Shown piece by piece: positions 34,156 to 42,030 of a DNA stretch of 47,333 bases. Source of the DNA: Pirellulales bacterium (GTDB taxonomy: Bacteria > Planctomycetota > Planctomycetia > Pirellulales > UBA1268); assembly GCA_016779265.1 (NCBI GenBank), contig JADHNY010000018.1:1-47333 (forward strand), written 5' to 3'. The notes under the pieces are model-generated. The model did not search any database, was not told the DNA's origin, and saw nothing but the letters and a program-made list of their open reading frames with translations. A program made the translations under genes and the position numbers. Position 1 is the stretch's first letter, and each line of letters begins with the position of its first letter.

Positions 34156-37100
34156 GGGGATGCGTCGGCGTGCGGAAGTGAGCGTTCCTGACTGAGGAAC
34201 GTTTTCCCCGTGGTGGCGAGGCAGGTTAGGTCGTCGGTGGCAAGGTGACGACCACTGCTGCGGGCGAGAGCGAGACGGCAGGCTGTTTCAGCGGCCGCGA
34301 GCCCTGCGGTGTCACCAGCGGCGGCAGTCACACGGTCGGCATGATGGGCGACGGCGAGGATCACCAGCTGCTCGCGGACGCGGGCGGCGAGGCTTCCCAC
34401 GAGGAGCTGGTGCTCGGCGAGACCTCGTCCGTGGCGGCGGATCGCCCGTTCGATGTCTCTGGCGGTTTTTCGCATCTGCTGCCGCGCCGCGGCGGCGAAG
34501 CCACGAAAACGAGCATCGAGAATCGATCGGTCTTCGGCGGCCGAACCCCAGCGTGTGGCTCTGAGCCTGAGCGCTGGCAGAAGCATCGACAAGGGTGAAC
34601 TGCTTCGCCGGGCGGCGAGTGGATGTCGCTTGACGAGCCCTTTGAACAGGGCAAGCTCCAGCAGACCGCTCTCACCCTCGTAGGTGTTGACGGCAAAGTG
34701 GTCGTGTAATGAATCGCCGAGTGGATGCCCACGCAAGAAGGCTCGTCCACCGTGGATGCCATACGCGTCGGCGGCTGCCTCGCGCACCAAACCACTCGCA
34801 GTGACCTTCGCGACAATCGCTTCGAGTTCTCCACTGCCGCCGGCGTCGATGCTGTGGGCGGCCCAGCTGGCGACAGCTTCGCAGGTGAAGGCGGCGGCGG
34901 CGATACGAGCGACGCGGCCTTGGATCAGTTCTCGTGATGCGATCGGCTGTCCCCAGGTTTCTCGCTGACGGGCGTAGGCCACCGCTTCGCCGAGCATCAA
35001 TGAGAGTGTGCCCACTGCCTGCGCCGCGAGCGTGACCCGTCCGCGGTTGAGCCCGTGCCAGACAATCTGCATCGCGTCAGGGGCTCTGCCAGGTTTTGCC
35101 GGCCCGGTGAGGATGTCTTCGGCAGAGACTTCATACCGATCAAATCGCATCAGCTTGTTGTGCGCATGCTTGAGCGGATGCAGTTGGCAACGCTCGAGTT
35201 GCACCTGATCGGTGTCTTGGGCTGGCAGACGCACGAGAATGATCACAGGGGCATTGCCATGGTCGGCATCTCGTGCCAGCAGCTTCACCAGCCGGCCGTG
35301 GGTGGCCCCGGTGATAAACATCTTCTCGCCAGTGAGCAGCAGGCGACCTTCATGACGTGTGAGTGTGGTGGCCACGCGGCCAAGGTCGCAGCCGGCGTCC
35401 GGCTCGGTGGCTGCAAAGACTGACAATGGCGTGCCGCGGGCGAGTGCGGGGAGATGCCGCTGCTGCTGCTGTTGTGTGCCAAAGTCGCGAAGTGCCCAGA
35501 CGGCTCCGATCGTGGAGTGCACAGAGAGCATGCCGGCAGACGTCGGAGAGATGCTCCCCAGGTGTGAAACGACACGACAGAGCTGCTGCATTCCGGCAGC
35601 ACTCCCACCATGTGGCTCAGGAACAGCCAAGCCAAACAGGCCAGTCTTTGCTAGAGCCTCCTCTGCCGTTGCGGCGAGTCTGCCAGCCTCGTCAAACAGG
35701 GAGCCGTCGTCCCGCATGCGGCGGGCCAGGGAGACCGCATCACTCTCGAGCGACGCCATGGCAGCTGGCAAGGGAGCGGCAGCGGCTTCAGCAGCGGCGG
35801 CAAAGCTCCCCGAGGCGGATCCCTGCCAGAGGCAGCTGGCTGCCGGTGTGGTGGAGCCGGCAACAGTGGCGGCTGAGCGGATGGGATGCAGGTTGTCGGG
35901 GCGTGGCTCTGCGTGAGGAGTCGCGGCTGTGGCCATTTCCTTCGCCAATCCTTTCGCGATTGTCTGGCGACGGAGTTTCATCGCGGCCGTCACCTCGCCA
36001 GAGTGTGGATCAAAACTGCGGTCGAGCAGGAGCATCTGGTTTACCTGCCATGCACGCGGAAGATGACGCTGCCGCCAGGCGATCCGCCGGGTGAGCCATG
36101 CGACAAGCCGTGGATGTCGCAGCGCCTGCCGACGGCTGATCACACGGAGCCGCATGCTCCGCACGGCATCACGAAACACTGCTGGCTCCGGCACGATCAC
36201 CGCGACCGGTCGCCGAAGGCCATGTCCGAGCACACACACCTGGGCAATGGCGGGGTCTTCCGCGAGAAAGGCCTCGATGTCAGCAGGGGACAGCTTCTCT
36301 CCCCCTGCCAAGACGAGCGTGTCGCCAGCTCGACCAGAAAGACGCAGGTGGCCGTTGGCGTCGAGAGCACCGAGATCACCCGTGGTGAGCCAGCCGCCGG
36401 TGGTGATCGAATGCAGCGTGGTGTTGCCTGCTTCGATCGTGCCAAGTGCCAGACCCGGGCTGCGGACCTCAAGCACGTTCTCCCCGTTCACGCGAACGTC
36501 GACACCTGCCAGGGGAGGACCAACCGTGCCAGGCATCTGGTTTCGTGGACTCGCCAGACTGATGACCGGCCCTGCCTCTGCAAGACCGTAGCCCTGCACC
36601 AGCGGCACACCTGCAGACGCAAACGCGTCGATGGTCCTTTGCCGCAGCGGGGCACCGCCTGACACACACACACGCACGCGGCCACCAAGCCGTGCGGGAA
36701 GGTCGTCAATCTGGCCCGCCGCGAGAGCTTGCTCAAGACGTTCGTAAAACGCAGGCACACCGAGAATCACGGTGGGCGACACTTCCTGGGCCGCGTCGAG
36801 CAGTCGCGTGCGATCTTCCACGATCGCCAGGCACGCTCCACGGACTAGTGCTGTGCCAAGATCGCCGGTGCGAGCCAGCGAGTGGGTCATCGGCAGCCAG
36901 GCCAGGCGAACGTCTTCAGGCTCCTCCAGGAACACGCCGGCAGAGGCCACCGCATTGGCCGCGAGTGACCGCTGTGAGTGCACAACGCCGCGGCCACGGC
37001 CTGTCGTGCCTGACGAGAAGAGAATCACCGCTTCTTGATCGGGATCGCAGGCAGCGATGCGTTCCGCGAGGCTGGCTGCAAGCTGGTCGGGTGCGGGGCT

Positions 37101-37604
37101 GGTTGCTGTGGCGAGCAGTCCATTGGGGGTATGGCACCGCCAGTCGAGCTGTCGGCATGGCATCGCTGCCAACGCCTGGTGACCACGTCCACTGACAAGC
37201 ACGGCCTCAACACGCAGCCATTCGCACCAATGCCGACGGGCCTCTGTAGTCATCTCCGCATGAAGGGGCACATGCACGATGCCTGCTAGGAGACAGGCGA
37301 GATCGACCAGCACCCAATCTGCTGTGTGTGGCCCGCTGTGAGCGAGTCGATCACCGCGGGAGAGCCCTTCTGCCTCGAGTCGGGCTGCCAGCTGCATCGC
37401 CGCGGCCGCCAGGCTGTGCCACGTCGAACATCCGGACAGCTCAGGGGAAGAGGCGTTGCCGATGCGTGACGCGGCAGGTGTTCTCAGGGCACCGCGATCG
37501 CCGTCATGTTGAACTCGTTGCGCGAGCAGGCCAACAAGGGTGTCTGCAGGCAGCAGTGCCGCAGTCGCTGCCGAGGCGTCGCGAGAGGATGCGTGTGGCT
37601 GCAT
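34152..37604 (-). CDS. Fusion of acyl-CoA synthetase and acyl-CoA dehydrogenase
   Basis: This 1150-residue polypeptide has two catalytic modules. Residues about 15-550 are an AMP-forming acyl-CoA synthetase: P-loop FSSGTTGRGRGVVHSQ (196-211, Arg in place of the usual Lys), QGYGLAEAGP (337-346), LTTGDLGALD (406-415), the hinge region SGRAGDTLVLAGGEKL, and the terminal Lys in GEVTAAMKLRR (K543). A roughly 50-residue Ala/Pro linker follows. Residues about 610-990 are an acyl-CoA dehydrogenase (FAATEPDAGCD, LTGEKMFITGA, YARQRETWGQPI, AYGIHGGRAF, and YEGES at the catalytic Glu position), with a C-terminal helical extension like VLCAD/ACAD9. The start is 3 bases from the thiolase stop codon, so translation is probably coupled. 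It would activate a fatty acid and form the trans-2-enoyl-CoA. Confidence 0.9.
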   Translation of the reverse strand: MQPHASSRDASAATAALLPADTLVGLLAQRVQHDGDRGALRTPAASRIGNASSPELSGCSTWHSLAAAAMQLAARLEAEGLSRGDRLAHSGPHTADWVLVDLACLLAGIVHVPLHAEMTTEARRHWCEWLRVEAVLVSGRGHQALAAMPCRQLDWRCHTPNGLLATATSPAPDQLAASLAERIAACDPDQEAVILFSSGTTGRGRGVVHSQRSLAANAVASAGVFLEEPEDVRLAWLPMTHSLARTGDLGTALVRGACLAIVEDRTRLLDAAQEVSPTVILGVPAFYERLEQALAAGQIDDLPARLGGRVRVCVSGGAPLRQRTIDAFASAGVPLVQGYGLAEAGPVISLASPRNQMPGTVGPPLAGVDVRVNGENVLEVRSPGLALGTIEAGNTTLHSITTGGWLTTGDLGALDANGHLRLSGRAGDTLVLAGGEKLSPADIEAFLAEDPAIAQVCVLGHGLRRPVAVIVPEPAVFRDAVRSMRLRVISRRQALRHPRLVAWLTRRIAWRQRHLPRAWQVNQMLLLDRSFDPHSGEVTAAMKLRRQTIAKGLAKEMATAATPHAEPRPDNLHPIRSAATVAGSTTPAASCLWQGSASGSFAAAAEAAAAPLPAAMASLESDAVSLARRMRDDGSLFDEAGRLAATAEEALAKTGLFGLAVPEPHGGSAAGMQQLCRVVSHLGSISPTSAGMLSVHSTIGAVWALRDFGTQQQQQRHLPALARGTPLSVFAATEPDAGCDLGRVATTLTRHEGRLLLTGEKMFITGATHGRLVKLLARDADHGNAPVIILVRLPAQDTDQVQLERCQLHPLKHAHNKLMRFDRYEVSAEDILTGPAKPGRAPDAMQIVWHGLNRGRVTLAAQAVGTLSLMLGEAVAYARQRETWGQPIASRELIQGRVARIAAAAFTCEAVASWAAHSIDAGGSGELEAIVAKVTASGLVREAAADAYGIHGGRAFLRGHPLGDSLHDHFAVNTYEGESGLLELALFKGLVKRHPLAARRSSSPLSMLLPALRLRATRWGSAAEDRSILDARFRGFAAAARQQMRKTARDIERAIRRHGRGLAEHQLLVGSLAARVREQLVILAVAHHADRVTAAAGDTAGLAAAETACRLALARSSGRHLATDDLTCLATTGKTFLSQERSLPHADASP

Positions 37605-37607
37605 GCC

Positions 37608-38783
37608 TCACCTCTGTGGGCCAGAGGTGACCTCCAGGAGGACGGCCATGCCCTGCCCGAGGCCCACACACATCGTGGCCAAGCCCAGGCCACCGCCCCG
37701 TTGCCGCAACGCCTGCACCAGCGTGGTGACCAGTCGAGCTCCACTGGCTCCCAACGGATGGCCGATCGCGAGGCTGCCACCATGGACGTTCACCCGGGCT
37801 GGATCGAGCCCGAGAGCCCGGATGTTCTGGATCGCCTGCGCCGCAAAGGCCTCGTTAAGCTCGATGAGATCAATCTCTGCGAGTGAGACGCCTGTACGAG
37901 ACAAAAGCTTCTCGACCGCAGGCACTGGGCCTGTGCCCATCACCGCAGGAGGCACGCCAACGGCGACCGAACCGAGCACTCTGGCAAGTGGTTCAAGGCC
38001 CTGCGCTCGTGCGGTCTGCTCGTTCATCACCACCACTGCGGCGGCACCATCACTGATCGGTGAACTCGTGGCTGCCGTGATCGTCCCGATCTTCGGCAGG
38101 AACACCGGGTCAAGGGTTGCCATCGCTTCAAGAGATGTGTCTTCACGAGTGGACTGGTCACGTGTGACCTCGAGCAGCCGTCCTTCCTCGTCGTGCCCAA
38201 CAACAGCAACGATCTCCTCAGTGAATGCATCTGTGTTGGCCCTGGCGGCTGCCTTGCGATGGCTGTCGAGGGCGTACTGCTCCTGCTCTTCTCGAGAGAT
38301 GCCATGCTCGGCAGCGAGGTGTTCGGCGGTGAGGCCCATCGAAAGGGATGCTCGGTTCGAGCGGGCAAAGACCTGTGGATGGATTTCGAGCTCTGACTCC
38401 ATCGGCAGATGGTGCATGTGTTCCACGCCACCAGCGACCTGGATATCCGCTTCACCACAGCGGATCGCCTGGCACGCGCGGGCGATCGCCTCCAGGCTCG
38501 ATGCACAGAGTCGGTTGACGGTGCTTGCGGCCACGCTGAACGGGAGCCCGGCGAGGATCGCAGCATTGCGGGCCACATTGCCACCAAGTTCACCGTGCTG
38601 CTTTGTGGCGCCGAGGAGAACATCGTCAATCTCCGTCGGATCGACACGGCTGCGGCGGATCGCGTCCCTGATCGTGGCAGCAGCCAGTTCGTCACCCCGC
38701 ACGTGGCGAAAGAAGCCGCGGGTGGGGTGCGCGCGGCCGATGCCGGTGCGACAGCAGGCAGCGATGACAGGCTGATTCGACAT
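37608..38783 (-). CDS. Acetyl-CoA acyltransferase (thiolase, FadA/FadI-like)
   Basis: This 391-residue thiolase, the usual length, catalyses the final cleavage of beta-oxidation. The acylated Cys is in VNRLCASSLEAI (C93). The catalytic His and Cys are in AIGHPLGASGARL (H342) and ATMCVGLGQGMAV (C372), and NEAFAAQAI is also present. I chose ATG 38783 because it gives the standard thiolase N-terminus (NQPVIAACCRTGIG); the upstream frame to 38843 looks non-conserved. No strong ribosome site is visible, consistent with coupling to the preceding gene. It is the middle gene of the fatty-acid operon, between the hydratase/dehydrogenase and the synthetase-dehydrogenase fusion. Confidence 0.94.
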   Translation of the reverse strand: MSNQPVIAACCRTGIGRAHPTRGFFRHVRGDELAAATIRDAIRRSRVDPTEIDDVLLGATKQHGELGGNVARNAAILAGLPFSVAASTVNRLCASSLEAIARACQAIRCGEADIQVAGGVEHMHHLPMESELEIHPQVFARSNRASLSMGLTAEHLAAEHGISREEQEQYALDSHRKAAARANTDAFTEEIVAVVGHDEEGRLLEVTRDQSTREDTSLEAMATLDPVFLPKIGTITAATSSPISDGAAAVVVMNEQTARAQGLEPLARVLGSVAVGVPPAVMGTGPVPAVEKLLSRTGVSLAEIDLIELNEAFAAQAIQNIRALGLDPARVNVHGGSLAIGHPLGASGARLVTTLVQALRQRGGGLGLATMCVGLGQGMAVLLEVTSGPQR

Positions 38784-38857
38784 GGGGCGCGGGTTGGCTG
38801 GGGATGCGGGATGAGTGAACGAAAGAAAAACGGCCGCCGGCACGCGAACGGGGCGAC

Positions 38858-41065
38858 TTAGGAATCCTTGTGAAAGTGCAGCGAGTCACGGGCCATCGAT
38901 TCCAGGCGAGCTGTTGGCCGCATGCGAGGTCCGAGTGCCGCAAAGGGCTCCAGACGCCTGAGCACCTCTGCCGCACCGAGGCTGTCGGCCCATGCCAGCA
39001 GGCCACCACGAAACGCCGGGAAGCCGAGGCCGTAGATCACGCCAAGGTCGATGTCGGAAGGATCGCGGACGAGTTCTTCATCAAGAGCCCGGCTCGCTTC
39101 GAGCACCATCGGCAGCACGAGCCTGTTGGCAATCGCATCGAGGTCACGCAGCGGCTCTCCGCCAGGTGGCTCCTCTGCATAGTTCGACACGATCTTCTCT
39201 GCAGCGGGATCCGGCTCAAGGAGGCGTCCACCTGCGGCATATCGGTAGAAGCCGCCGCCGCTCTTGCAGCCGAGCCTGCCCGACTTCACCATCGCCGGTA
39301 GGACGGGAGCTGCCTCCAGTCGATCCCCATAGGCCTCATGCAGTACGAGCCCCGCGTAAAATGCGGTGTCGAGCCCGATCATGTCGTAGAGCTCGATGGG
39401 GCCCAGAGGCATCCCAAAGCGGCGGGCTGCTGCGTCGATCCGCCGCATGGAGACACCCTCCCGCAAAAGTTCGATCGACTCATGCAGATAGGGCATCAGG
39501 ACCCGATTGACGAGAAAGCCTGGGCTGTCACGGACGACAATCGGAATCTTTCCGAGCCGTTTGCCATGGGCCACGGCGGTGCGGATCGTGCGGTCGCTCG
39601 ACTGCGGTCCACGCACGATCTCGACGAGCTTCATCCGCTTCACAGGATTGAAGAAATGAAAACCACAGAAACGCGACGGGTCTTGGAGTGGCTCGGCAAG
39701 TCTCGTGATGGGGTTCGTGGAAGTGTTGGTGCCGAGAATGGCATCGCGAGCGACAACACGCTCGAGCTGACACAGCACCTCACGCTTGGCGTCAAGACGT
39801 TCGATCACGCTCTCGATCACCAGCTCTGCAGAGGCAACCGCCTCCAGGGAAGTGCTTGATCGAAGCAGGCCAGCGAGGGAGACGGCGACGGCGGGGTCAC
39901 TTCGGCGGAGCTGTCGATTCCAGGCGGCTTCCTCAAGGATGCCGGGGAGCTGGCGGACGAGGGCATCGCCTGAGGCGTCGATGACGGTGACGGGAATCTT
40001 GCTACGGAGATGTTTGGCAACAATGCCGCCGCCCATGATGCCTGCACCAATCACACCTGCATGGGAGACAGCAACAGGCTGCAGCGTGTCTTCCGTGGCG
40101 TGTTCCGCGGAGTGGTCGCCCTGCAGGCCGTCGTCGCGTTTGTTCCGCTCAGCGAGCTGAAACACATGCAGCAACGCGCGAGGCTGTGGGCCGACAGCAA
40201 GGCTGGTGAATGCGGCACTCTCCAGAGCTTCCGCCTCTGTGGCCGTGCAGCTGGCGCCAGCCAGGATCGTTTCCAGCAGTTTCAGCGGCGCAGGGATGTG
40301 GCCACCGGTACGACTGAGGATCAGGGCCGAGGCCGTCGCTTCGAGGAATGACCGTTCTTCATCGGCCAAGGCGATCGGCTCGGTCTGCTGCTGCCGCCGC
40401 CTCGCGATCAGGCCGGTCCTCTCGGCATGCTCAAGGAGGGTGGTCACAGCTGCCGAGGCGTGTTCACGGGACACGCAGGCATCGACGAGGCCCATGCGGA
40501 CGGCCCGCTCAGCCGACACACTCTCGCCAGATGCAGCAAACTCAACGGCTGGCCCTGGGCCGACCAGTCGTGGCAGTCGCACCGTGCCTCCCCAGCCTGG
40601 GATCAGGCCGAGTTTGACTTCTGGAGCCCCAAAGGTGGTCTGCGGGGCGTCAACCGCCACCCGCAGGTCGCAGGCCACCGCGAGTTCCAAGCCGCCGCCG
40701 AGACAGACGCCATCGATCAGAGCAACCGTCGGCCACGGATTCGCGGTCAGACGCCGAAACACGCGACGCCCAGCGGCCGTTGCCTCGGTGAGAGCCTCGG
40801 GTGCGGTGGCAGCGTCGCGGAGCAAGGTTTCCAGACGGGCGAGATCGGCACCGGCAAAAAAGCCGCAGTCGGCAGCCGCCGTCAGCACCACAGCGGAGGG
40901 GGGGCTGCCGCTGGCGGCCTGCTGCTCAAAACTGCTGAGTACGGCAGACAGTTCAGCCACCACCTCAGGCGTGAGCACATTCAGCCGATGGCCGGGAATG
41001 TGAAAACGGATCCACTCAACGGCGGCATCGTCACGGGTGCGTGTCAGGGTTTTGAATACGGACAT
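38858..41065 (-). CDS. fadJ: Enoyl-CoA hydratase / 3-hydroxyacyl-CoA dehydrogenase (FadJ/FadB-like)
   Basis: This 735-residue bifunctional beta-oxidation enzyme carries out hydration and oxidation. The N-terminal hydratase half keeps both catalytic Glu residues (CLGGGLELAV, E127; GAPEVKLGLIPGWGG, E149). The dehydrogenase half has the NAD motif GVIGAGIMGGG (337-347), the catalytic His in GFHFFNPVKRM (H470) and the C-terminal GFLVNRVLMPYLHE segment. A linker of about 40 residues (about 301-340) joins the halves. It is the first gene of the operon; thiolase follows. The start ATG 41065 has no obvious ribosome site, and the divergent DUF6580-like gene begins 106 bases away. fadJ versus fadB cannot be settled from motifs alone. 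Confidence 0.93.
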   Translation of the reverse strand: MSVFKTLTRTRDDAAVEWIRFHIPGHRLNVLTPEVVAELSAVLSSFEQQAASGSPPSAVVLTAAADCGFFAGADLARLETLLRDAATAPEALTEATAAGRRVFRRLTANPWPTVALIDGVCLGGGLELAVACDLRVAVDAPQTTFGAPEVKLGLIPGWGGTVRLPRLVGPGPAVEFAASGESVSAERAVRMGLVDACVSREHASAAVTTLLEHAERTGLIARRRQQQTEPIALADEERSFLEATASALILSRTGGHIPAPLKLLETILAGASCTATEAEALESAAFTSLAVGPQPRALLHVFQLAERNKRDDGLQGDHSAEHATEDTLQPVAVSHAGVIGAGIMGGGIVAKHLRSKIPVTVIDASGDALVRQLPGILEEAAWNRQLRRSDPAVAVSLAGLLRSSTSLEAVASAELVIESVIERLDAKREVLCQLERVVARDAILGTNTSTNPITRLAEPLQDPSRFCGFHFFNPVKRMKLVEIVRGPQSSDRTIRTAVAHGKRLGKIPIVVRDSPGFLVNRVLMPYLHESIELLREGVSMRRIDAAARRFGMPLGPIELYDMIGLDTAFYAGLVLHEAYGDRLEAAPVLPAMVKSGRLGCKSGGGFYRYAAGGRLLEPDPAAEKIVSNYAEEPPGGEPLRDLDAIANRLVLPMVLEASRALDEELVRDPSDIDLGVIYGLGFPAFRGGLLAWADSLGAAEVLRRLEPFAALGPRMRPTARLESMARDSLHFHKDS

Positions 41066-41171
41066 CGATGGGCTGCGGGCTTGCCGGAGCGGAGAAAACC
41101 GCTAGTGTATCGGGCGTGGGGCGGCCTGCGGAGGCCGCTGTTTTTCGCACGTTCTCGCCAGTGGATGGGTT

Positions 41172-41744
41172 ATGTTTGCGCTGTCCAAGGTTCGGGATGC
41201 TCGGGTCGCTACCGTGCTTTGGTTTGCGTTGGTCACGGTCGGAGTCGCTGGTCGACTCTGGCAGCCCGCCTGGAATGTGACACCGATGGCCGGCGTTGGG
41301 CTGGTCGCTGGCGCCACGTTTGCGAGCCCGCTGCTCGCAGCGACGGTGCCGCTGGCAGCTTTGGCGATCAGCAATCTTTTTCTGCCCGGCTACGGCAGTG
41401 TGACGCTTGGTGTGGTGGTCTACGCCGCGTCCGTGTGGCCAGTGCTGCTCGGTCCGCTGGTCCGAAAGGGCCGTCTGGCCGCGGTGTGTGGCGGAGCACT
41501 GGGGCATTCGTTGGTCTTTTACCTGACGACCAACTTCGCCTGCTGGCTTCTCTTTGAAGGCTATCCGAAGACGGCAGAAGGCCTGGGAGCCTGCTACGTG
41601 GCGGCCCTTCCCTTCTATCGTTGGATGCCGGTGGGTGACCTCGCCTGGGCTGTCGGGTTGACCGCCTGTGCCGCCGCTGCGTTGAGGGCTGTGACCGGTG
41701 AGTCGGTCGTGGCGAGCAGCCAAGGAGGCACTGTTTCGGGCTGA
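41172..41744 (+). CDS. DUF6580-like integral membrane protein
   Basis: This 190-residue protein has about five hydrophobic segments (VATVLWFALVTVGVAGRLW; MAGVGLVAGATFASPLLAATV; LGVVVYAASVWPVLLG; AVCGGALGHSLVFYLTTNFACW; LAWAVGLTACAAAALRAV). The motifs WNVTPMAGVGLVAGA, ISNLFLPGYG and FYLTTNFACWLL match the DUF6580 pattern, which resembles ECF-transporter substrate-binding subunits. No ATPase partner is in the window. ATG 41172 has only a weak GGATGGG upstream. It is divergent from the fatty-acid operon. Function unknown. Confidence 0.78.
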   Translation: MFALSKVRDARVATVLWFALVTVGVAGRLWQPAWNVTPMAGVGLVAGATFASPLLAATVPLAALAISNLFLPGYGSVTLGVVVYAASVWPVLLGPLVRKGRLAAVCGGALGHSLVFYLTTNFACWLLFEGYPKTAEGLGACYVAALPFYRWMPVGDLAWAVGLTACAAAALRAVTGESVVASSQGGTVSG

Positions 41745-41812
41745 GTAGATGACGCTATTGGGGAATCTGTTGCAATAAAAAGCCCCCAACGCAGTGCAAG
41801 ACTCCTCGGTTC

Positions 41813-41840
41813 TTGACTGTCGGCCAGTGTCACTGAGAAT
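41813..41840 (+). promoter_or_regulatory. Candidate promoter of tRNA-Leu
   Basis: TTGACT (41813-41818) and GAGAAT (41835-41840) match 5 and 4 of 6 consensus bases with 16-base spacing, ending 15 bases before the tRNA 5' end. Confidence 0.55.
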
Positions 41841-41855
41841 AGACTGACGATCGCC

Positions 41856-41939
<84 letters not shown>

Positions 41940-42030
41940 CTTGTTTCTTGACTGATGGCTGCATCGGGCGGGCGGCCAGACCTCAACGCTCATCGCCCCT
42001 CTTCAGCTTGCTCGCAACGGGACTACTGGC

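Noticed and set aside
37540..38775. Long + strand open frame of 411 codons
   Set aside because: It mirrors the thiolase gene, whose catalytic Cys, His and Cys motifs are all intact on the minus strand.
41758..41789. TTGGGG/CCCCAA pair after the DUF6580-like gene as a terminator
   Set aside because: The stem is only 6 bp with a 20-base loop and no following T run.
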